Program-made: the position numbers and the translations under genes
In this document: piece by piece, positions 24,001 through 36,000 of the stretch
How positions within the stretch are numbered: the first letter of the stretch is position 1
How the letters are laid out: each line of letters starts with the position of its first letter
Notes under the pieces: model-generated
What the model was told of the DNA's origin: nothing
What the model saw: the letters and a program-made list of their open reading frames with translations, nothing else
Database searches by the model: none
Source of the DNA: Leptidea sinapis
Taxonomy: Eukaryota > Arthropoda > Insecta > Lepidoptera > Pieridae
Assembly: GCF_905404315.1 (NCBI RefSeq)
Contig: NC_066296.1
Location: 5,580,001-5,644,000, forward strand
Length of the DNA stretch: 64,000 nucleotides
Direction: 5' to 3'

Positions 24001-27000
24001 TGTTCCGAAGAGCTGTTTGACCTGATTCCTGCCGCCGAATTCCACCTTCGCACGACACGCCACAAGTTAGGATATCATCCTCACCATCTGGATGTGTGGC
24101 GGTCCTCCACAGTGCGGTTTTCAAGGAGCTTTCTTCCACGTACTACAAAGCTGTGGAATGAGCTTCCTTGTGCGGTGTTTCCGGGACGATACGACATGGG
24201 TACCTTCAAAAAAAGCGTGTACACCTTCCTTAGAAGCCGGCAACGCTCCTGTGATTCCTCTGGTGTTGCAAGAGATTGTGGGCGGCGGTGATCACTTAAC
24301 AACAGGTGACCCGTACGCTCGTTTGTCCTCCTATTCCATAAAAAAAAAATATACATATATTTCTTTCATCAAGGGGAGTCAGTGTCTCAAATAGTGTATG
24401 ATAGATAATCGGCTGTTTTCAATAACGTATCTCTAGTTACGGATATATTGCTATCACCGTTTAATAACAAGATCTTATCTATCCATAGTTATGTCCAATA
24501 TAGTTAAATTATTAGTAATAGTCCAATGCTATCTGTCGATAGATTACTGAAAAGTAAGTAAGCGTAAAAGGATAGATTTGTCTACTTCTAGTAAGTTAAA
24601 CTAAGGATATATAGGTTATTGAAAACGGCCGCTAGATGATAGATTCTAAATGCAATTAAGAAAATAATACATTCTGTCATTACTTTAATGAGTGGAAAGA
24701 AAAACTTAATGACCGATTATAACAGTCATTGTCACAATATTAATTCATTTCTTAATTGGAACATATTAATTTGGATTTCTTATGTAGTATAATTCGATTG
24801 ATAGCAAAAAAATATAATTATGTTATATTTACATGGACTCATAAAAAAATAAGGACTCCGCGCCGTGATATTAGCAAGTGAAGAGAGCAAGTGACCTTTA
24901 TGCTAGTGTGTGTGTGGTTACGGGGGATACTAGTTACACAATTTTTTCTCCCTTAGATAATCATATATCCACAAATACTTTTATATTATTGTTTTTACAC
25001 CTTTTCACAACGCACAACGGCATTTCTAAAATATTTTATTGCGACGCAAACTGATCTGTTACAGACGATGGCAAATCTCATAATGGCGGCCGATCGGCTT
25101 GTATTAGTGTAAGTGTGTGCGTGGGTCAATGTATTTACACGTTTACCAGCTTGTTTTGGTGCCTCACTGTTATGTAAGGTGACACGGAGTCCTTATTTTT
25201 TTACTCGTCCGTGTATATTTATTTATTTATTGTTTGAACTTTATTTAACTTAATAACTTTTCACTGTAGGCTTGATAAGTCTTCCTATTTAAAAGATACC
25301 TTAAAAAATTTTTAGTTGAATAAAGCAGTAAGATTATAGAATAATCTAACCGATTTTTTTAACTTTAATAATTGTGATAACTAGTTATAATATAGATAAT
25401 AGATTGTCATATAAATACGTTGAAGTACTCCCTAATTACTTCTGTAGAATAGTAACTATCACTACAATTACAAAATAAGAAATGAAAGTAATAATTGCAA
25501 ATTTAATTTATTAATTGAAATAATGGAGACGAAAAAGAAAGAATAACTACTTATTTGACAAGTGCAGATTGTGTACCAGCTAAGTGTTTAACAAACCTGA
25601 CCAGCCCACTAACAAACATATCGAGAATTTAATTGGTAGTGTTTAAATTATGAGAAAGCTCATGGTCGCTCAGAGAGCAATGGAGAGAGCTATGCTCGGA
25701 GTTTCCCTGCGAGATCGAATCAGAAGTGAGGAGATCCGTGGGAGAACCAAAGTTACTGACATAGCCCAGATGGTCGTACAAATGAAGTGGCAGTGACCAG
25801 GGCACACAGTTCGACGGACAGATGGCCGGTGGGGCAAAAAAGTCCCCCACAAGATGGACCGATGATCTGGTCAAGATGGCCGGAATACGTTGGACGTGTT
25901 GAGCGCAGGACCGATCGTCGTGGAGATGTTTGGGGGAGGCCTTTATCCAGCAGTGGACGTCTTCCGGCTGATGATGATGAACTTATTGTACTCGCGAAGA
26001 ATTCGAGCGAGAGGTGCCTGAACTCCCAGGTTGGTTTGTACAGAAGGAACTTGGAAGATTCTCTTGATTTTGAACCTTGGGAATGAATATGGGACAGCAA
26101 GGTTAATATTCTGTAAGAGGTTACTACATGTATAATATACATGGCTACCATGGCGTTGTGATGCTTCTGGAATGTTTGCTGATGCATCTGTGGATGGTTT
26201 CCATGACATAGGGCGCAAAAAAGCGGTCTCCATGTTGCAGCGTCTACGTGTAAGCGGTAACAGCATCCTAAAGATGACAACACTGGATACAGTTAGCTTA
26301 TAAATATAACTGACTAATAATACTAACATAGTTCATAAGAAATATTGTTAGTAATACATTTACTAATATATATGGAGATCTCTCTGAAAGAAAAAAATAA
26401 ATAATATTTGAAAAGTGCTCTCGTTATAAGTCACAATTGGGCCGAAACTGCGTCATAAACTCGGACAGTAAATGCATTCCTAAATAGTAGTAATAGTAAA
26501 ATATAATGCTATCTATGTAGTAACTTAACACATAGTTCGACGGACAGATGGCCGTTGGGGCAGTAAAGTCTTCGAATGGCGACCACGTGCCGGAAGACGC
26601 AGTGTTGGTAGCCACAAGATGGACCGACGATCTGGTCAAGATCGCCGGAATACGTTGGATAGGGCAGCGCAGAACTGATCGTCGTGGAAATCTTTGAGGG
26701 AGGCCTTTGTCCAGCAATGGACGTCTTCCGGCTGATGATGATGTAGTAACTTACTTCACATTCAAAACCAAACAGTTCCTCAGTCCCTTAATGGTGGAGT
26801 CGGTGAAGTGCATCTTGAGTCCCGCCTGGTCTGCCTTCACTTCTCTGATCTCCAGCGGGTCGAGTCTGTCCATGTTCAAGTCTGGCACGCCTCTCGCCAC
26901 GTACGGCAACGCCCTCTGTGCCGAGGATATCATGCAGGAGGAGTCGCTTATGTGGCATGGTGTGATGAATGATGCTGCCAATAAATAACATGTTTATTAA

Positions 27001-30000
27001 AATAAGATATATTTGGCTGAAATCCATAGAAATCCAAATGATGCGGGATGTCTTGAGTGTTATATTCCGTTAAGAATTCGACACGTGTTTCGCCTCTACC
27101 CGAGGCATGCTCAGGAAAAGTTGACTCTTTATTGAAGTAGGTGTTGTGAATCCAAAATTATCCAAATGTTTTAAGTTTTCTTAAGTGTTAATTCCGCCAA
27201 TATTTGTCTTTAAATAATTCGTCACGTGTTTCTCCTCTACACGAGGCATCCTCAGGACATGACTTGCCAAACTCTGGCACGAGTCTCGTGTGAATTGTTT
27301 AAAAATATTGGCGGAATTAACACTTAAGAAAACTTAAAACATTTGGAAATGTTGACTCGCCAAATCATCATAAGTCCCGTGACAGAATTTGGCGAGTCAA
27401 CATCTCCGAGGATACATCTTGTAGAGGCAAAAAACGTGTAGATTGATTAAAAGACAAAACTAAGCGGAATTTATACTCAATAGAAATCACAACATTTGGA
27501 TAAATAACATGTTACAAAAAATACTAGTTACCACAACTGCTTGTTTCAAAAGAATAAATCCCATTGTAGTTTTAAGTTTTTTAGTATTTTAAGTTTTGAT
27601 TAAGTTAAACAGAAAAATTACGACTTTTAACAGTTCCTTTCTCTACACTCTTCTAGTAGTGAGTTTAATAAAAATAATACGAGTTTCACACCGCTTTATT
27701 TAATTATTCCCTAACCATTCCAAAATATTCAAAAATGCACGTCAATGTTCGAGTTTTGAGTTCTGCCGGCACTCCTGGACTGCAACCCGTTATATTTGAA
27801 TATTTTGGAATATTGTTTCTTTATTAATTTTTGATTTGTAAATAAAGTTTACCGTATTGATATGCAGATTCAGGATCGAATGACGCTGGCTTAAATATCC
27901 GAATTCTAATCATCTTACATAAAATATTGGATATTGAAAGAGGTTATCCACTGTTTTTGAGAATAAGCCCAGGCGGCGGTCGTAACTGTCTATAAGTTAA
28001 GCTCTTTTGAAAGAAATATTGCTCGGTCCCTCTGAGTCAAATGATGAATAAATATTTTAAATTCCCCTAAAAGAGGCCAAATAAAAATCAAATCAAGTCA
28101 TCTCCGATCGGCTTGTCTCTTTGGCGTTGCGTAGAGATGTGGGTTCTGTCTGCATCTTCTAACGCATTTATCACGAGGAGTGCTCCGAGGAGCTGTTCGG
28201 GTTGATTTCAGCGGACGAATTCCACCACCGGACGTAACAAAAACCAAAATATCACCCGCAACACGATGACGTCTGGCATTCCTCAACCGGGCGTATTGCA
28301 AGAAATTTCATTCTTCGCATAGCCACTTATACGATACGACTTAGGGACCTTCAAGAAAAGAGCATACATCCCACCTTGAAGGCCGGCAACGCATCTCTTG
28401 ACACCTGTTGTTGCGGATGTACATAGGCAGTTGCCTCACCTCTCTCCATCCCGTGAGCCACTTGCCCGTTTGCCCCCTCTTATATAAACAAAAAGTCATC
28501 AAACGTAGGGTGATGTTAAAAAATGTTTAAATTTGGAATACTCAGTTTATTTATATTGGCTCGCGAATAAGCTGCCAGTCACGTACTAGATGTAAATATG
28601 AATATATCTAATAATAACAAAACATGTCAAGGAAAATGATCTAGTTATCCTCTACAGCCTTGACGAGCTACATCGCAGATCATCTGTTGCTCGACGACGC
28701 GCGAGGGCAGTTATTATCTCATCGATATCGGATTTCTACAAGAAAATGCTAACAGAGCCTATCTATAATTAATAAAGGTATTCATTAATTGCAACTGCCA
28801 TTATTATTATATTAATGGTATATTTGTAACGGTCAATTATTTAAAGGTATACCAATAATTATCTGTTATCTATATTCTACTCGTCTCGAAGTCTACGATA
28901 CGTCGCTTCATTGTGTGTCTTCTCCTGCATTTATCACGGGGAGTGTTTCGAAGAGCTGTTTCACCTGATTCCTGCTGCAGAATTCCACCTTCGCAGTGCG
29001 GTTTTCAAGGAGCTTTCTTCCACGTACTACAAAGCTGTGGAATGAACTTCGTTGTGCGGTGTTTCCGGGACCATACGATATGGGTACCTTCAAAAAAAGC
29101 GCGTACACCTACAACGGACGGAAACGCTCCTTTGATTCCTCCGGTGTAGCAAGAGAATGTGGGTGGCGGTGATCATCTAACACCAAGTAACCCGTACGCT
29201 CATTTGTCCTCCTTTCCATAAAAAACTAAACCAGGAACAAAGCGTTCAAAAGAGAACATATTATTTAATGGAGACACAGCAAGATGGAAACGGAAAGCCA
29301 ATCTATTGTAACCTAACCAATTTTGAATGAAAAGTCGTAAACACTAAACAGGCAGAAATAGCCCCGAACGTCTTTACGAATAAACTTGGTATAAATTTAT
29401 ACCTGAGAATAAACCAACCAAAAACTTGACTTTAGCATTGGGCTATCTTGGCAAGCTCAGCAAAATTTCAGCTGTCAAATGACTATAAGAACGATAACAA
29501 AGAAATTTAATTTTTTTAAAAGACACGCTTTTATAGAAAACCGAACTAAAAAATAGAAAAGAAACTTAAAATTAACATCAATCTTATAGACTAAAGATGA
29601 AAATTATCTATATATATAAGAGATTTCCACGCATATAATCACTCATCACGATATTTCTGGAACCATAAGGTGTAGAGACTTGAAATTTGGTAGAAATATT
29701 CCTTTCGCCGAGAAGAGATCAGCTAAGAACGGATTTAAAGAAATTCCATCCGCAAGAGTTTTTTTTATAACAGAACAACGTCTGTCGGGTCCGCTAGTTT
29801 AAAATAACAAAAATGTTATATTACAAATTAAAATGGATTGATTTTATCAAATTAATGTATTGTCGTCCGTCCTCGATAAATCTACGAAGTTTGAACGAAA
29901 TCTGGGTTTTTAAAGTGGGTCAAAATCGCGCCCAAATGAGTCGGTTACAAACTAACATACATACAGGTGAAGCTAATAAAAAGCATGTATTAAAATTATA

Positions 30001-33000
30001 AACTAACAATTTTGACTTAAAACGTAACTGAAGAATACAACTCATATGAAACATTGGTAAGATGATACAAAGTAAGGTATGTGATAATATCAAGAAGGTC
30101 TTTCATTAGTTACCAAGGAGATTGGCCCCCATATTTTTTATCAAATTACATGGTCTTAGGCTTAAGTAGCGAGGGTTTTGGCTCACCGCTTGTATCCACA
30201 GATTTTTTGGTAACGAGTTCCGTATTCGTGGCTAATTAATAAATAAAGACAAGGAAACCACGAACCGAGGAAATTTTTTATCATAGTCAACTATGTGATC
30301 AAGATTAGGTTAAGTTTACTATGACGTGTACGTAGCGTGGCAAGAATTTTGGTTATTACTATAATTAGAATGATACATACTTATTATTAATATTTATTCT
30401 TATACACGAAGTTTCCTTAATAAATTCTACAGCTTTTTTTATAGAAGCAGTCAAAAAAACGAGACCATAGCCACAAGAAAACAGATAAAAGAATAGGGAG
30501 GTATATAATATGTAAGCCATTTTTTGTTTCGAGCATAACTTAAGTACTCTGTGATTTTTTGCCGAGATAATAATATGAGAACACATAGGCACTTAAACGA
30601 ATTTTATAGAAACTGTGATTATCATAATGTTGGCACTAAGTAGGTACAATTTTAAACTTGATATGCCTACTACTCGGTTAAGTCGAGTTAGTACCTAAGT
30701 CTTTTATGGGGTAATGTAATTATTTGCTTTTACAACAAGATCCCAGAAAATCGTAAAATGAAATTTATTATGTCAAAATAATTGTTATTAGACGTTTATG
30801 TGGTAAAAGGTATTAATTAGGTAATAACGTAAATAATTTTCAGAATTCCACACACTGGGAATTCAGCGCCTCAGGCTATTTAAATATATAATTTAGTTTG
30901 ATTCAAACGAAATTTTATAAAAACAAGAACCAGTGCGTAACTACAAATTATTGAAATATTACAGTGAGCGGCGTCCTTAAACAAGATGGTGGCTAGTTGG
31001 GTAACTAGCACATCAACGCGTTTTTCTAGCGTAAAGCACCATTTGTGTTTCGATATGAAGATCGCCAAAGCTTTTTTTAAATTTATTTAGTGGCACGGGA
31101 TGTAAGTCCATAGGCAACGCCGAAGCTAGAGATATTACCGGGCTAATGAGACAACATCTTGTCTCAAATTGACGAGCAATTATTGCGACGCAGTTCAGAT
31201 TTTTCGGATTTTCAATAATCCTGAGCTGCAAATAGGCGGTGCGTATCATTTGCATTCTGTGAGGTACTTTTTCTCACAATGAACTTTATTTGAGTAGGAT
31301 CTTTAAACGTGACTTAGACTCACTTCAGGAAGTACAATTTACATGAAAATTTTCTCAACTATTAAGGGTTGATGATACTCTATTTACTGATGACTAATGA
31401 CATTACTTTGCGCTGGTAGCCTAAACAGGACCACCAGGATTGTTAAAGAAATACCGACGCGCAAAAGATATAAGAAAAAATCAAGCCTTTTAATTATAGT
31501 TTTTAGTCCTCTTTCGAAGACTTGCAGTTTATGTTAGTTTCCAAAATTCCTTAGATTTACAATATACTTTATACATAATTCTATATGTGGAAGAATGATC
31601 TATCAATGATCGGACAGCCTGGGACTAGATTGTGATTATTTTATAGCAACTGTACAATATTGTATATTTTTATTGAAAAGAGCGCAAAAAAAAGAATGCT
31701 GGGAGAGTTTCTTGCGCCGCTTCTTCTCTCTCAGAGCGCCATTTGTTTCCGAAGCGGTAGTAGTATCTAGTAGTATAAGAAATGACATCAAAAAGAATTC
31801 TAAAGGAATCAATTTTGAGAAAATAAATGCCTTTTATGCCTTTTATTACACCATGACCTTGGAATACCAACAGTCAAGGATGAGATAACAAAATTCGCTA
31901 AGGCACACAAAACTAGAACAGACAATCACCCTAACATACTAGCAAAAGCCCTAATGAACAAAAGAACGTAAGTATCAAGAAGACTGAAACGCAAAATACC
32001 TCAAGATCTACTAACTAGCCAACCAGATGCTTAATTATGGAAATTGGGTTTGGCATAGGCCATTCTCCAAGCATGCCAATATATACCAGTAGGACACATA
32101 TATTATTGAATGTCCCAGCGAAGGAGACAGATTATAATAAAATGAATACAAAAAAAATATGTGGAAGCTTGTAATGGGCTTTTAGAATTATGTTTACTTG
32201 ACCGATTTGTAAATGTTGCTGTAAGCTCCCCAAATAAAAAAAACGACCTGACAATCCGGTAATCCGTAACCAATTTTGATTTGTATGCGATAGAGGTTTA
32301 ATATTCAAAATAGGTACTATGAAGCTTATGCAAAGCGTGGCTGGCGGATTACGACTTGTCGTTCAAAATAGGTTACAATCACAGTAGATTCGCTTTTATT
32401 TTGCTTTGTGATATGTCATGCGAAGGTGGAATTCGGTTGCAGGAATGAAGCTTTCGCGGAGAACTGGATACGAAAATTCGAATAGCTCAGAATCCTGAGC
32501 GGCACTGCATTGTAATGGGCACGTATCAATTATCATCATCTAAACGTCCTGCTCGTCTCGTCCCTTAATGTCATAAAAAAAGGATCTACGCTTTGTTGAG
32601 ACCTAGAATGTGGGCCGGCGTGAAGTATTACCGTGATCTATTTAAGGATCCCCAGGGTCTTCGAAGCCAATTTGGTATTGCCTCCCAGATCAGATTGGAT
32701 TTTTTTGAAGGATGGAGGAACTAGCATAAAAAGTAAAATAACATCGAATATGTTAGCTATTAAACCGTTAATTAAAAACTGCTATAAAATACTCCTTTAG
32801 GTTCTCAAGATTGTAACATTGATAAAATATTATTTTATTGCTGTACATTATGATCATATTATTTGGCCTGTAAATACTTTGTTTAAATCGTGGGAATAGT
32901 TTGATGTTTTTTTATAATGACAACAATGACTATAAATTAGATCACAATTAGTACCTACGCACCGTAGAATATCTTTATATATAAAAATGAATTGTTTTTC

Positions 33001-36000
33001 CTTTGATGTGTCCTCGTCGTCCGATATTTGTTTTGTATGGAATTAATTATGGAATTTATTGACGCACGGTTTGACAGTTCTACTGTGAAATAATTTCATT
33101 ACAACAAAAGGGAGCATATTTTACGAAATAATACTTGGTGTTATGGTATATTATTGACAAACTAATAAAAAACATTATTTTATTTATTAAATACAGAACA
33201 ACGTCTGTCGGGTCAACTAGTTTTTATATAAAAATGAATTGCTGTTCGTAAGTCTCGCTAAAACTCGAGAACGGCTGGACCGATTTGGCTAATTTTGGTC
33301 TTGAATTATTTGTGGAAGTCCAAAGAAGGTTTAAAAGGTGAATAAATATTATGAAATGGCTCGGAATTAAATAAAAACAACAATTTTGTTGTGTCCCCCG
33401 TCGTTCAGAAATCAAATTTAAAGAATAATTTAAAATAAATAACTTATTAGAATCTTTTGAAAAATCTTAAGTTTTGTCACAAATTAAAATTCTGAACACA
33501 ACCATTCAATTCAATTCAATTTTTGTGGTATGGCGTGTGGCTGCACCAGTTGGGCGTAAACTGCGAAATGATTCAGCATTAAAAAACATACAACTTCAAA
33601 TTTTCATCTGTCTACAATCAACACCTATTTTTGTATCGCGATTTTTATATTATTCTGTTTCATCATTATATAAATAATAATTATGGTAGCACGATACATT
33701 TTATGTACGATTGAATATTTAGTAGGTCTGAGAATCGGTCGTCATATATTTTAATACCACAACAATTTTAATTATTGATTTTCTTAAGTTTACTGGGTCA
33801 GCTAGTAATATAAAAAAATAAGAACCTATGACTGGAAACAAGCACCTGCGTCTGGGATCTTTACGAGAAAAATAACGGACTATTATAAGAAAAAGCGCAG
33901 AAGGCCTTCCGAAGATACCTGTACAAACATAGGTATAGATAATATTATCTTTTCATATATCCAACCAAATTTCTCTTAGGTTGTTTAGGTTTTAATTCCC
34001 TGGAGGTCAGGCGGACTTGCGATCAGCTAAAAATTATGTGTCGAATTTTACGAGGATACGTTGATGCTCCAGATCTACATGAACAACTGTATCGTGTCCC
34101 TAAATTCAATAATCTTCGCCCACGACCAAATAAACTTGTCGTGATCCCGCTTCATCGCACCGTTGCCACCCACCACCGAGCCATGGCACCTATAGGTGCC
34201 ATGGCTCGGTGGTGGGTTCATTGGCATCTTTCAACGCGCGGACAAGAATGCTCAATGAGACCCATTCAATGATGGGTGGACTTCCCTAGTTTCTGAAATA
34301 CTAAGGTACGCGGAGAGCATTGAAATTGTATAATTAATTCAATTGTTCTTTAATATTCCTTTTTGTTTGTATTTTTTTCCTTTTAGTGTTTCGTTAATAG
34401 TGTAAGTGGTACTGCCGTATTGAAGGATTTGCGAATAGGCTTAGTTCTGCAGCATATGCGGTTAAAAAAATTAGACGGTTAACTGACATAGATACGGCGC
34501 GATTAGTATACTTTAGTTATTTTATTGTTATGGGGCAGTGCGGCCGATATTAATACCATCTTTGTGCTGCAGAAGAGGGCTATTCGCGCGATTTATAACC
34601 TAGGTCCTAAAGAATCATTAAGAGAAAAATTTAAAGAAATAAACATTTTGACTGTTGCTTCTCAATATATTTTTGATAATGTTCTGTATGTTCATAAGCA
34701 CATTGAAGAATTTTCTAGAAACTGTGACATTCATTATGTTAACACGAGGAACAAACATAAACTTTTTATGCCTACTACTCGGTTGGGTCAAGTTAGTAAG
34801 TCTTTTGTTGGGCGATGTATATGCTTCTACAATATGATCCCAGAAAATGTACAAAATAAATGTGTTACGAAATTTAAAAGAATTGTTAAAAAACGTTTGT
34901 GTGGGAAAGGTTACTATAGCATAATCGATTTTCTTAATGACACCACGGACTGGGAATAAAGCGAACATCCTCAGGCTCTTTAATTATAAATGTTTATTGT
35001 ACGATATCACATTGTAATCCATATTTTATATTAAAAAAAGAGCCCGCTGTGTTTCCCATTCATCTCAGGTCTGAGGCAGTCTCTTTTGAATGGGTGGTAG
35101 TTTTTGACGTTCAATAAGTGATTTTAAATCCTATTTTGAATAAAAATATTTGAATTTGAATTTGCCGTGCTAATTAGACAATAAATAAATGACACTGTAA
35201 GCAAAATGTGATCATATCATCAGATGGTCAAAAACCATGGATTTAGCCACGGGCGCAAGCTTGTTGAGAATGTATTAATGAAAAAAACATACTATTTAAT
35301 TTATTCATCAACAGTTGAAAGGCATGATAAGTAACTTAGATTGTACACAAAATGCGCTCTTTTTATAACATTTAAACAGAATTAGGAATTAAACTTCTTA
35401 AATCGGCATTCTTGCATCATAACGTACGGTATTTTACTGTGGGGTCATGCTTTAACAGTGGGAGGCTCCTTTGCACAGGAAGCCAGCTAGATTATGGGTA
35501 CAACAACGGCGCCTATTTCTGCCGTGAAGCAGTAATGTGTAAACATTACTGTGTTTCGATCTGAAGGGTGCTGTAGCTAGTGAAATTACTGGGCAAATGA
35601 GACTTAACATCTTATGTCTCAAGGTGACGAGCGCAATTGTAGTGCCGCTCAGAATTTTTGGGTTTTTCATGAATCCTGAGCGCACTGCATTGTTATTGGT
35701 ACGGCGTATCAATAACCATCTGCTGAACGTCCTGCTCGTCTCGTCCCTTATTTTTATTAAAAAAAAAATGCTGCTGACATTCATATAGTGTTTGCTCTAC
35801 AAAAAAAAGCTGTTGGTGCTATATATCAGCTTGGTTAGAAACAGTCCCTCTAAGAAAAATAAAGAAATAAATATTATGACCGTTCATTGTCAGTACATTT
35901 ATGAAAATTTAATGTACTTTCACAAAAATTGTCATCTTTTTGTTCTTAATAGTGATTTTCATTATAATAATACTAGAAATAAGGGATTGCTTGTAACTAA

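Noticed and set aside
26788..27027. Minus-strand ORF MDFSQIYLILINML...
   Set aside because: Wrong frame over JHBP exon 2; the spliced frame gives the family protein.
33474..33677. 67-codon ORF inside the second Helitron-like element as captured gene
   Set aside because: FVVWRVAAPVGRKLRNDSAL is suggestive of an old coding piece but too short and unrecognised to call.
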